Notes under the pieces: generated by a model
Seen by the model: only the letters and a program-made list of their open reading frames with translations
What the model was told of the DNA's origin: nothing
Database searches by the model: none
Assembly (NCBI RefSeq): GCF_014905175.1
Contig: NC_057788.1
Location: 8,556,001-8,620,000 of the forward strand
DNA: 64,000 bases
Direction of reading: 5' to 3'
From: Aphidius gifuensis
Taxonomy: Eukaryota > Arthropoda > Insecta > Hymenoptera > Braconidae
Program-made: the position numbers and the translations under genes
Shown here: positions 23,203-34,192 of the stretch, piece by piece
Numbering within the stretch: the stretch's first letter is position 1
Layout of the letters: each line of letters begins with the position of its first letter

Positions 23203-24914
23203 TTATTTAACGACTAACCATTGAGATTTAATGATTGACTTAGAAGCTTTTTCTATTAACGAATTACATAATTCTATGTGTAAAATGATACCATTTGTAC
23301 GATTTTCAGTTATCTGATCTGCAGCAGCAATAACCATATTAATTGTGATATTACCAATAGGAAGGATCACTTTAAGAAATTCAAGATCTGGATTATTTTT
23401 TATAACTTGAATAATACCAGCCTCAGTAAGTTTTTCGCATTCATGACAACGCAATTTTTTCAATCTCTTCAATTTTATAAGGAAGCTGTCTATAATTATC
23501 TTAAAAAAGCTTAAATATAGGTTTTCTAAATTTTCCAAGTTTGTTAAAGCATCGAGACCTGTTTTAGTAATAGCTCCGCACCCCAAGATATTTAAGGTTT
23601 TTAGGTTTTTACAATTATTAGCAATAGCAATAATTGCACTATCTTCAAGATGTAATGTGTCACTCAAATTTAGATGTTCAAGATATTGTAATTTTGATAA
23701 TTCATTAAGAACAGTTGATGAAAACAGTGGCTCACCATCAACAGATGGTTCTATGAAACATACAGAAATTTCCAAACGTTTAAGTTTTCTACAATTGTTT
23801 GAAATTGCGATTACTGATTCCTTTTTGAGCGAAGAGCCACCAAACAATATTAAACTTTCAAGATTTTTCAACTCTGTTAACTTTTTGATAGCAATATTAT
23901 TTATAACACGAGGAGAATATATATGATGTATTCTTAAATGTTTTAAATTCTTGCAATATTCAACAATTGTATTTGCTAAGTCCGGCATCATGTTACAATA
24001 AATACCAAGATATTCCAAGTGCCTGAGCCATAAGAACGTGGTATAAGATGTTAGATTCATGAGTTTTGTATCATCGTCCAATTTTTGAAGGTTTTTAAAT
24101 TTTTTAAAAGTCTAAAAATAATAAAAATTTATTTAAATAATTTATATATTCATTTGATGAAATATAAATTTTGTATTATATTCATTAGATATTTAATAAC
24201 TACTTACCATTCCAATATTTGGTTTTTCTTCCCATATTATAGGTTTAGAAAATAAATGAATTTCATTAATTTCTTCCGGAAGGCTTTCAATTATTGCAGA
24301 GAGATTAATTATCTTATTTGAGTAGTTGTGATCCATTGTTATTTTGATGCATTTTAATTTATCCAACTGTGTAAATGCTTGAACAAAGTGGTCAGCATTA
24401 TCAATAAAGGAATTATTATCAAATTTACATTCCAAGGTTGTTAAATTTTTACAATGATCACCAACAAATGGCATGATACTTGAATCACAAACTTTTGAGA
24501 GAGATAGTTCATTTAGATAATTACCACATCTTAATAATATTTTCTCGAGGTATGATTGTGTTAACAAACGGTTATCATAACAACGTCCAATTGATGATTC
24601 ACATTTGTATTTTTTAATGTTATACCAGGCTAGTTGACATGCCTCTTTCCATTTGGTACAAACTAGAATGAAACGTATATCGAACTCAAAAATTAATAAT
24701 ACAAACATTGATATATTATTAACAAAAAAGAAACTTTATTTTGATAATAATATTCACCTTTTTCTATGCCTATCCTTTCTGGTATTGGCAACAACATAAA
24801 TATTCTTGCTAATGAGTCGTAATCCAATGAATTGATGACAACTTTTTTTTTATCCTTGTCACCATCATCAGAGGTTTGTTGGTCTTTTTCAATACATATC
24901 CTCTTTGCACTCAT
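23203..24914 (-). CDS. F-box/LRR protein with an in-frame loss of early LRRs
   Basis: Exon 1 24758-24914 (157 bp, one extra Lys in DKKKVV), exon 2 24208-24662, exon 3 23203-24111, giving 506 aa. Exon 3 is about 210-240 bp shorter than in its relatives. After FKNLQKL the conserved stretch from the LDNI..QEIA segment through KWINFQNLEYL is replaced by about 20 unrelated residues (DDDTKLMNLTSYTTFLW), then HLEYLGIYCNMMPDL resumes in frame. All splice sites and the C-terminus SQWLVVK are normal. The frame survives a rearrangement, so the copy may be functional with two or three fewer repeats. This is the first copy from the left with the type B leader (donor 25152-25153). Confidence 0.8.
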
Positions 24915-25151
24915 TTTAAGTAAATACAGAAAATGTTGTTTTTAACGTCTTCGAGAACCTAAGGTCCTCTAAATACAGAAAAATATAGAGTTAAGTCCTG
25001 CCCTTTTGATTTAATAAAAAAAACAGAAAGTCCTGCACTTTTTTTTTTTTTATATTAACAACAATCTCAGTTTTTTTAAAAATCAATTTAAAGGTTAAAA
25101 ACACGTTGATCACAATATTTCTTTTATTCATCCCCTTTCAGCATAATCTTT

Positions 25152-25345
25152 ACCTGAAACCCTAGGTGAACTCCCAGGTGTACGGCTTCCTGGAGCTTTT
25201 ATAATTTTTAAAATTCATAATTGTCGATAAGTAAAATTGTACAAAATAATAGTCGGTAATTTTATTGCTAGATAGCGCGAGTGAAATTTTCTCAAATCCA
25301 AAATGGCCGCGCTCTTGTTAGAGTAAACAATTGTGTCGTGATTTT
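25152..25345 (-). promoter_or_regulatory. type B 5' leader exon and probable bidirectional promoter
   Basis: Read on the minus strand, a donor (CAG|GTAAAGATTATGC) ends a short leader exon containing AGGAAGCCGTACACCTGGGA. The acceptor TCTG/TAG-TATTTACTT precedes the ATG at 24914. Beyond it are TATTTTGTACAATTTTACTT and a GC-rich patch, AAAATGGCCGCGCTCTTGTT at 25300-25319. The patch contains an AAAATGGC core like a YY1/Pho site and is the only CpG-rich spot nearby. The degenerate plus-strand gene starts right behind it, hence the bidirectional reading, which is an inference. The same module precedes every F-box copy from 31.8 kb onward. Confidence 0.5.
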
Positions 25346-27190
25346 ATTTTAGTTTAAATATTTTTATTGTTTTCAGTTATTAAAAAATATGGCTGAAACG
25401 TCTAAGGTGTTAATGTAATGCGTAAAACACAATTATTAAAACTGGAACATAAAAAGAAAATGACTAATTTAGATTGTCATTGGAGACAACATTATTTTTT
25501 AGTAAAAAGCACAAGTTAAAATCATTGAAACAATTGAGACTATCCTTGTATGCTAAAATATAACATGAATCATACCAAGTAAATAATGATATTGTTGATA
25601 GTGTCATAATGTGCTTGGATTTTAATTTGTCTTACCAAGTGTTATAAAGTAAGAGTAAAAAAAAAAAGGATGGTCAGGAATTACAAGGACAAAAGTCTCG
25701 GCTATTTATTGCACGAAGAAAAAGGTATACCTAAGTAATATATTGAATACTTGCATTTGTTATAATTGAATTAAATATTAGCTAAATAAAATCAAAATAT
25801 TAATTATTATGTAATATTTATAGATACAACAAAAGGATGACCAGGAATTAAATAGATAAATGTCGTCTCAAATGACAATTAACAAGGCTCTTGGATTTTC
25901 ATTGACATCAGAGAATTTACAACTAAAAATGGCAACAGGTAAATGGACTTTATAAAAAACGCAACAAAATATCAATTAAAAATAAATCTATTAGTTTTTT
26001 CACTTGTGAAAATTTTATTTTAATTACAATCTTTATTTTTTATAGATACAAAAAATAGATAGCCAGTTATTATTTGGAAAGTATGTCTAAATAAGTTACA
26101 AAGATCTTGGCACTTTATTAAACAACAAATGATGGTGAATATATTTAACATTTATTATTAATAAATTATTTTTTTATCCAACACTTTGCTAAAATATTTT
26201 TTGTTTACAGTTACAGTGATCGAACTTAATTAATCTGCATTGTGCTGACATACAGAGATGAAACTAAAGTGAGATTATTCGACGAGTAAGTGTGCTGTTT
26301 CAGCACGATTAGCAAGTGGTGAAAATGACGATGATCGTGATGCCAGCACCACCAGTGAAAATTTGATTATGATTCCTGTGAAGCCCTTGCTGAGATGGAT
26401 CCAATAGAGTCCTTTTCAGTTTATTCCATGATTTGTAATTCGAGCTGATTAACAACAATGATTTAAAATTAAAAATTTATTATATATTGAAAAAAAAAAA
26501 AAATTGTCTTGATATTTATCATTTTTTTTTTGTCTTAGGAAAAATCATATAACATTGTCAATTGTACCATCTAAATCATCATTCATGCTCTATTAATGAA
26601 GTGCTTCAAACATTATTTCAACAATCATCAAATGAAACAACAACAACATGAAAAATATAGTAGAGAGACCATCTTCATAATGTTATGCTTCAACAATGAT
26701 GAATCCCTGATGATAAAAAATTATTCCTCAATTATTATGAATGTCAACTTCAATTGGATTTACAAATAATTGAATTTGAATAAGTCTCAACACTTGAAGA
26801 ATTATTTAATATGATTTTATGAGAAAACTTTGTCTTTTTTTTTACTACGAAATTGAAGACCATGACATGGTTCCGATGTTGTTGATTTTTATGCTCTTTT
26901 TAATGTACCACCACTTATTGTTGATGTTGTTATTATTGGTAAACATTTACTTGTTTTTGTTGAGCCTTATCAATGTTAAATTTATTAATTTTTTTTTTGT
27001 TTGATAAACCACTGTTGTTGTTGCTTACAGGTTGAACCTCGCTTTAGAGTTGCAAGAGCGCACTGCTCTCTGTTGAAAAAAATGTACGAAATATTATAAC
27101 ACAACTAGCTCGAGATCCTCTTTTCAAATTGATAAATCGTTTTCAAATAATAATAGTATTACAAAGTGAATTATCAAGCTAATAATTAAA
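25320..27190 (+). pseudogene. degenerate multi-exon gene of unknown family, copy 1
   Basis: A plus-strand gene remnant that I do not recognise. Exon-like pieces with acceptors can be seen: TTTTCAG then L-KNMAETSKVLM (25375-25415); KTQLLKLEHK (about 25422); DSCEALAEMDPIESFSVYSM (about 26375-26435); VDFYALFNVPPLIVDVVII (about 26882-26938); and SVEKNVRNIITQLARDPLFK through LSS and a stop (about 27070-27182). The pieces lie in different frames and are broken by stops, so no continuous product can be built. A second, longer copy is at 52000-54830. It shares the type B leader region with the F-box copy to its left. I infer a duplicated host gene that has decayed. A heavily spliced functional gene is less likely. 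Confidence 0.5.
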
Positions 27191-27683
27191 TATAAATGAA
27201 AGAGACAACTAAATTAATTTATAATAAACTATATAAATTCTTTTGCAAATTATAATTTTAAAAGTTTGCGGTTAAAATTATTCGAAATTACAATGTGACT
27301 GTTTCATGTTTCGTTCTAAGGAAAAAAAAAATCCAACTGGTTAATTAATTGTATACTTTTTTCAATTACTAGTTCGAAAAAATTTATGTAGATTAAATAG
27401 TTGGTGCAAAATAGCTCGTGGTTTTCAATTATCAAAAAAAGTGCAAGTGTGTAAATTAAATACATTATCGTGGCTAATTAATAATAGTATATGTTTTTTT
27501 CTTTTTCAAGTTATATTGTGCGAATTTGGACGTTATGTTATGTGCAAGTGTTTAATTAATATAAATTGAATTTTTAATTAAATAATGTGAAAATTATAAT
27601 AAATATGGCAATTCAAGTGTGACAGTGATATAGTGAAATAGTGAAAGTGTGTAAATTTCAATAGCGCCTGGACGTGATTGGAT
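27191..27683 (+). promoter_or_regulatory. probable 5' UTR/promoter of a small exon at 27686
   Basis: Noncoding tract shared with 54840-55338. It ends in a run of AGTGTGACAGTGATATAGTG and AGTGAAAGTGTG repeats directly before an ATG, a texture common in insect 5' UTRs. No ORF. The role is inferred from position only. Confidence 0.35.
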
Positions 27684-27684
27684 A

Positions 27685-27760
27685 ATGGCAGACTACCTGG
27701 ACAACTTCTACAGGGTTTTGCTGTCTCCTGTCTGCTGTCTGCTGTTTGCTGTCATAAGGT
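27685..27760 (+). CDS. short first-exon candidate with heptamer repeats
   Basis: From the ATG at about 27685 the frame reads MADYLDNFYRVLLSPV, then a Cys/Leu-rich hydrophobic run ending FAVIR, and meets a good donor (ATAAG|GTAAGT) at about 27759. The hydrophobic part is encoded by imperfect 7-base repeats (CTGTCTG / CTGTTTG), so unit number sets the frame. The duplicate at about 55340-55407 is 7 bases shorter and stops at TAA before the donor. I cannot find a following exon in this window. It may be the first exon of a gene whose remainder was not duplicated, or a dead promoter-exon fragment. Product unknown. Confidence 0.35.
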
Positions 27761-27949
27761 AAGTTTCTCTAGATCAAGACTGACTAGTTGTAATTTTTAA
27801 TCTATCCCAGAAAAGTGCCTTAATGTCCCTGAAGTGACAAAAAATTGTTTCTACATATCTTTTTAAGCTTCTTGTCGTCCTAAACTATTATTTTATATTT
27901 ATGTTGTTTAGATTCATTTTGACTGATTTTTTTGATTAATATATGTATA

Positions 27950-28110
27950 AATTTTTAATGCCAAATTAAATGGTGGTATAGTATATGAAAGTCAAACTGG
28001 ATCAACCCTGTCTTTCTCAAACAGAGTAGACGGGGGTGATTAGGATTTATTATTATTATCTATCGTGATAATTTATAATAGATAAATTATCACCCTTTTC
28101 TAAAGATGTT
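27950..28110. repeat. duplicated block with two hairpins
   Basis: About 150 bases are nearly identical to 55530-55682. They contain an imperfect inverted repeat at 28001-28040 (ATCAACCCTGTCT pairing with AGACGGGGGTGAT, inner CTC/GAG pair) and an AT-rich inverted repeat at about 28069-28098 (GTGATAATTTAT with ATAAATTATCAC). No coding potential is seen. It could be a folded RNA or a small non-autonomous element. Confidence 0.5.
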
Positions 28111-28658
28111 TAAGATTTTCAGGATTTTATTATGGTCAGGATTTTGTGTTTTTTAGTGATGGTAGTGAATATGCCCAGAAATGTCTTATAGATATTTATC
28201 TATATTTTTTATTTACAATCAATATCAATATCTATGCACTTTTAAATTCGGTTAAATTGTTGTGTTTAATTCAAAAATATTTGTTTTTCATTTTCGAAAA
28301 ATCTGTGGAAATATTTTTGCTACTATGAATATTTATTTAGGTAAATAATTAGCCAATATTTTTTTGTGAATGATTATTTATTAAAAGAACATGTTGCCAA
28401 TAAGATGCAATTATCATAATCAAGAATTTATCTTACTTACAAATTTTTTTATTGAGAAAATATAAAAGAATTTTTAAATCCACTTGAATATCATCAAATC
28501 TGTAATTACATAGGTACAATTGAAGGTGAAAATAATTGTTTCAAACAAAAAATTATTTGAGAAATAAATATTTATTTTTAAACTATGTTTTACAAAATCG
28601 TAACGTATTGTGTATTTGTTTTCACGAATAAATTAGAAAATGATATGAATTAATTTAA
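28111..28658. other. array spacer, F-box 3' flank
   Basis: Begins with a fragment also seen near 37820, 44050 and 55850 (AAATGTCTTATAGATATTTA-like), then the shared F-box 3' flank (ATTATTTATTAAAAGAACAT, CAATAAGATGCAATTATCAT, CACTTGAATATCATCAAATC). No gene is seen. Confidence 0.5.
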
Positions 28659-30589
28659 TTAAACACAGTCAACAACCAACCATTGAGATTTAATTATTGA
28701 CTTAGAAGCTTTTAATATTGCCGGATCAGATACTCGTATGTGTAAAATTATACCATTTGTACGATTTTTAGTTGCCTCATCAGCAGCAATAACTATATTC
28801 TTTGTAATATCATCTACACACCAGACGCTGATCATTTTAAGATCTGGATTATTTTTAATAAATTGAATAATACCAGCATCAGTAACGTCATTACAAGCAT
28901 CACAATACAATTCTTTTAATCCTTTTAATTTGATAATGAAGTTGTTGGTAATTATTTTAACGAGAAAACTTACATTAAGTATTTGTAAATTTTTTAAGTT
29001 TAATAAAGCAAGAAGAGCTGTCTCAGTAATACCCCTGCAACATTGGATATCTAAATATTTGAGGTTTTTACAGTTATTAGCAATATCAATAAGTGTACTA
29101 TCTGTGAGACGTACAGCAAATTTTAGACGTTCAAGATATTGCAATTTTGTTATCTCATCAAGATTAGATGGAGAAGAATATCCGTTACCAAAACATAAAC
29201 AATCAGCAATTTCTAAACGTTTAAGTTTTTTACAATTGTTAGAAATTGCAGTTATTGATTCCTCATGAAGCTCATCCAGACCTTCCAATATTATACATTC
29301 AAGATTTTCCAATTCTGTTAACTTTTTTAAAGCAGTGTCATTCATAGTACGATGGGGATAATGTATTCTCAAATGTTTTAAATTCTTGCAATATTCAACA
29401 ATTGTATTTGCTAAGTCAGGCATTATATTACAAGAAATACCAAGATATTCCAAGTTTTGAAAATTTATCCATTTCTCAAGAGGAATTCTAGCTACATCAT
29501 AAGAACCAGGTGGAATATCAAGATGTTTTAGATTTTTGCATGTACAAAAAATAGTATTGAGTACTTTCGTAGATAGGATTTTTGCCTCAAACTCAGAATC
29601 TATCGTTAATTTAATGTATTCCAAATTAACGAGTTTATTAAATAGATAAAGGTTTTTGTGTATATCATATATTCCAATGTTGAGATGAACAAGTGTTGTT
29701 ATATCTGCTATTTCCTTAAGAATTATGTTGTCTAAACAGAGGCCAACTGATGTTAATTTTTTAAGATTTCTGAATCTTTGAAGAGTCTAAAAATAATAGA
29801 AATTTATTTTAATAATTTGTATATAATTGATAGTATTGTTTGTCACTAGTGATAAACAATTAGTTGGTATTTGATAACAACTTACCATAGAAATGATTCG
29901 ATCTTCTTTCCACCGAGGTTCAGAAAATAAATGAATTTCGTGAATTTCTTCTGGAAGACTATTAACTATTGCAGACAGATTAATTATCGCATTTGATTTG
30001 TTGTGGTCCACTGTTATTTTGAGGCATTTTAATTTATCCAACTGTGTAAATGCTTGAACAAAGTGATCAGCATTATTAATTAGGGATTTATCATTAAATT
30101 TAAATTCCAAGGTTGTTAAATTTTTACAGTGATTACCAATAAAAGGCATAAAACTTGAATCACACACATCTGAGAGAGACAATTCTTTTAGATAATTACC
30201 ACATCTTAATAATATTTTCTCGAGGTATGATTGTATTGCCAAACGGTTATCATAACAACGTCCAATTGATGATTCACAATCGTATTTTTTAATGTCATAC
30301 CAAGCTAGCCGGCATGCCTCTTTCCATTTGGTACAAACTACAATAAAACGCATCAAATTTAAAAATTAATAATACAAACAAGTGATATTTTATTTAAAAA
30401 AAAAAAAGAAATTTTATTTTGATAATAATATTCACCTTTTTTCATCTCTATAATTTCTGGTATTGGCAGCAACGAGATGATTTTTGCTAATGAGTCATAG
30501 TCCAGTGAGTTGATGACGACTTTTGGATCCTTGTCAGCATCATCAGAGATTTGTTGGTCTTTTTCAATACATATTCTTTTTGCACTCAT
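28659..30589 (-). CDS. F-box/LRR protein (FBXL-like), intact copy
   Basis: Exon 1 30436-30589, exon 2 29886-30337, exon 3 28659-29786, introns 98 and 99 bp, 577 aa, all in phase. The F-box has the variant LLPIPEIIEMKK then VCTKWKEACRLAW. The hinge between LRR blocks, usually VSSIDGEPLSSPSVLDELSK, is shortened to GNGYSSPSNLDEITK and is followed by LERLKFAVRL, making this hinge the most divergent among intact copies. Ends SQWLVVDCV. It has a type A leader (30852-30910) although neighbours on both sides have type B, so leader type and position do not correlate perfectly. Predicted SCF receptor by family. Confidence 0.87.
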
Positions 30590-31814
30590 TTTAAGAAAAC
30601 CCTAAAAATAAATATTTAATAAATAATGATGAATTCGAATGTATTACAACCAGAATAATGAAGTAAACAAAAATAACTATAAAAAAATGTATATAGTCCA
30701 AGATATAGATCAATTAAAAGTTGATGATTTACTAGCAAAATCAACATCAATTAAATTATATTTAAAGCCAAATAATATTGCATATCATGCAACATGTTAA
30801 AATACAGTTATGATACACGTGTTTATTTTATAAATACAATTGTTTGAATTTACCTTACTTGATCCTTTGATTAGGTGATAATTAATTTAGTAGTTAAGGC
30901 GATAAATTTAAAATAAATGTATCAATTTGATGATGGGTTTTAATTAGACAATTTCGTTAATACGTTCGATATCGTTAATTGTGCTATATTGTTATCTGTT
31001 AACCTTTGATATGAATACAAGAAGAAAAAATAAAAAAACCACGTGTGGAATAACGTGATCCCAGCTAGAAGTCTATGTCACCAACATGGTTTCGATATAA
31101 TTCGTTAGTTGCCTACAAGTGACTACTGCAGACTACTGCATTTATTAAGTTGACTACACTGAGAATGCATTTATCGAAGTCTCAAGTTGTAGTCAAAAGT
31201 AGCCCAAAGTTTCAAATTGTAAATAAAAAAACTTTTGAATTTAGCTGTTGAAATTTAACCTCAGTGTATCATCAAACTACATCAAATAATTGAACTGATT
31301 ACTTCATTTGATCAATTCAATTATTTCTTTTGTATTTTCGAAAAATATCTAAAAATATTCTTGGCAGTATGAATATTTGTTTAAGTGAATAATATTAATC
31401 TATATTTTTTTGTCAATAATTATTTATTAAAAGTTGTTGCCAATAAAATGCGATTATTATATTCAAGAATTTACCTTACTTACAAATTTATAAGTATCAA
31501 AAATAATAGGCATGTTTATTAAAAAAATATAAAATAATCTTTTAATCCACTTGATTATCATCAAACCTGTAATTAAATATGTACACTTAGAGGTAAAAAT
31601 AATTGTTTCATACATAAAAATATTTGAGAAAGATATTTATTTTCAAACTTTGTTTTACAAAATTATTAAAATTGACATTTGAATTTTTATGATTTCAAGT
31701 AATATATAGAAAACAAGTTATAATAATAATGTTCTTTTACAAAGTCATTGACTTAGTGACGTATGATGTATGTATTTTTAAGAATAAATTAGAAAAAGGT
31801 TTAAATAAATTTAT
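30590..31814. other. array spacer with type A leader
   Basis: 5' UTR intron with acceptor TTTTTAG, type A leader donor at 30852-30853 (AGTAAG|GTAAAT), a shortened Ku80-flank tract (about 31250-31330), then F-box 3' flank with AAGTCATTGACTTAGTGACG near 31741. A duplicated GACTACTGCA unit sits near 31121-31140. No gene is seen. Confidence 0.5.
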
Positions 31815-33760
31815 TTAACTACAGTCAACAACCAACCATTGAGATTTAATGATTGACTTGGAAACTCGTCTCATTAATTGAGGAAATGCTCGTATTTGTA
31901 AAATAATACCATTTGTACGATTTTTAGTTGCTTCATCAGCAGCAATAACCATATCAATTGTAATATTCTTTATATTATAGATACTGATTATTTCAAGAAC
32001 TGGATTATTTTTTATAAATTGAATAATACCAGAATTAGTAAGTTTTCGGCAATAAGAACAATTCAATTCTTTTAAGCCTTTTAATTTGATAATGAAGCTG
32101 TCAGTAATTATATCAAGATGCCTTACGTCTAGTTTTTGTAAATTTTCCAAGTTTGTTAAAGCATCGAGAGCTGTTTGAGTAATACCTGTGCAACCGGGAA
32201 TTTTTAATGTTTTTAGATTTTTACAATTATTAGCAATAGCAATCATTGATTTATCATCAAGATTTTTTGTATTACTTAAAATTAGATATTCAAGATATCG
32301 CAATTTTGATAACTCATCAAGAACAGACGGAGAAGTGATAGCCATCTCAATAGATGATAATATGTGCTGGTATTTAAACGTTTAAGTTTTTTACAATTGT
32401 TTGAAATTGCAGTTATTGTTTCATTATGAAGCTTATGACGATCAACCAATCGTAAACATTCAAGATCTTTAAGCTCTGTTAACTTTTTTAAAGCAGTATT
32501 ATTCATAGTTATGTCATGATGATTGTACATCCTCAAGTGTTTTAAATTCTTGCAATATTCAACAATTGTATTTACTAAGTCAGGCATTATACTACAACAA
32601 ATACCAAGATGTTGTAAATTTTGAAAGTTTATCCATTTTTTAAGAGGAATTTTAGTTACATCATATGGGCCATACGGAATATCAAGATGTTTTAGATTTT
32701 TGCATGTACTAAAAATAGTATTGAGGACTTTTGTAGAGAAGTTCTTCATTTCATACTCAGCACCCATCGTTAAGTCGATATATTCTAAATTAACGAGTTT
32801 ATTAAATAGATAAAGGTTTTCGTGTATATCATATATTGCAATGTCAAGATGAACAAGTGTTGTTATGTCTGCTATTTCTTGAAGAATTATGTTGTCTAAA
32901 TGGAAGCTATATAATGTTAATTTTTTAAGATTTTTAAATCTTTGAAGAGTCTGAAAATAATAGAAATTTATTTAAATAATTTGTATTCAATTGATACTAT
33001 CGTTTGTCACTGGTAATACATAAACAACTAGTCAATTTTTAATAATAACTTACCATAGAAATATTTCGTTTTAGTTGCCACCGAGGTTCAGAAAATAAAT
33101 GGATTTCATTAATTTCTTCTGGAAGGCTATCAATTATTGCAGAGAAATTATTGCTCTCATAATGCGAGTACCTCTGATCTACCGTTATTTTAATGCATTT
33201 TAGCTTATCCAACTGTGTAAATGCTTGAACAAAGTGGTCAGCATTATCAATTAAGGAATCATTATCAAATTTACATTCCAAGGTTGTTAAATTTTTACAG
33301 CGATCACCAATAAATGGCATGATACTCGAATTGAACGCTTTTGAAAGTGACAATTCTTTTAAATATTTACCACATCTTAATAATATTTTCTTGAGGTATG
33401 ATTGTGCCAACAAACGGTTATCATAAGAACGTCCAATTGATAATTCACATTTGTATTTTTTAATGTCATACCAAGCAAGTTGACATGCCTCTTTCCATTT
33501 GGTACAAACTACAATAATAAATATTAAATTTAAAAATTAATAATACAAACATTGATATTTCATCAACAAAAAAAAAAAAATTTATTTTGATGATAATATT
33601 CACCTTTTTCCATGTCTATCCTCTCTGGTATTGGCAACAACATGATGATTATTGCTAATGAGTCGTAATCTAATGAATTGATGACAACTTTTTTCCTATC
33701 CTTGTCACAATCATCAGAGGTTTGTTGGTCTTTTTCAATACATATCCTCTTTGCACTCAT
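31815..33760 (-). pseudogene. F-box/LRR copy with a frameshift in the hinge of exon 3
   Basis: Exon 1 33604-33760, exon 2 33054-33508 (SIGRSYDNRLLAQSYL), exon 3 from 32950. Borders and phases are normal. After CKKLKRL, near 32345-32385, about 7 bases net are missing from the hinge that normally reads EIHDCIIVSSIDGE. The frame then runs NTSTYYHLLRW and stops at 32282 (about 426 aa). The family frame resumes at SSIEMAITSPSVLDELSK and is open to 31815 (SQWLVVDCS). The last five or so LRRs are lost. Only one lesion, so inactivation is recent or the product is a shorter receptor. Type B leader upstream (33992-34135). Confidence 0.75.
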
Positions 33761-33991
33761 TATATTAGTAAATACTAAAACTGCTGTTGTTAACGTCTTT
33801 GAAAACCTGAGGTCAGAATAATACAGAAAAATATGTTGCTAAGTTTTGCTCTTTATTTTTTTTATCAACAAAAATCCAAATTTTTATGTAAAAACAATTT
33901 TAAGGTTAAAAACACATCGGTCACAGTATTTTTTTATTTTTTATTTTTTTTCAATAATAGCTGTCTCTTAGCCACCTTCAGCATAATCTTT

Positions 33992-34135
33992 ACCTGGAAC
34001 TCCAGGTGAACTCCAGGTGTACGGCTCCTTTGGGCTCCTTGCAGCTTTTCTAATTTTTACATTCATACAATTGTCGATAAGAAAAATTTTACAAAATAAT
34101 AGTCGGTAATTTTTCAGATAGATAGCACAATCACT
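33992..34135 (-). promoter_or_regulatory. type B 5' leader with inverted repeat at the splice donor
   Basis: ACCTGGA-AC-TCCAGGT at 33992-34007 is a perfect 7-bp inverted repeat covering the predicted donor (CCAG|GTAAAGATT on the minus strand). It is followed by another TCCAGGT unit and TGTACGGCTCC. Farther up are TGTCGATAAGAAAAATTTTA and AATAATAGTCGGTAATTTTT, shared with all type B units. The module is cut near 34135 compared with 25152-25345: the GC-rich AAAATGGCCGCG patch is lost and orphan F-box sequence follows. Confidence 0.5.
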
Positions 34136-34192
34136 TGTAATTGCTTACTTGGTTCTGATTGTTAATTGTTGTTAATTATAATGAAAGGTCTG

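Noticed and set aside
25320..27190. A transposable element as the explanation of the duplicated non-F-box blocks
   Set aside because: No terminal inverted repeats, target-site duplications, reverse transcriptase or transposase motifs were seen. Splice-like borders point to a host gene remnant instead.
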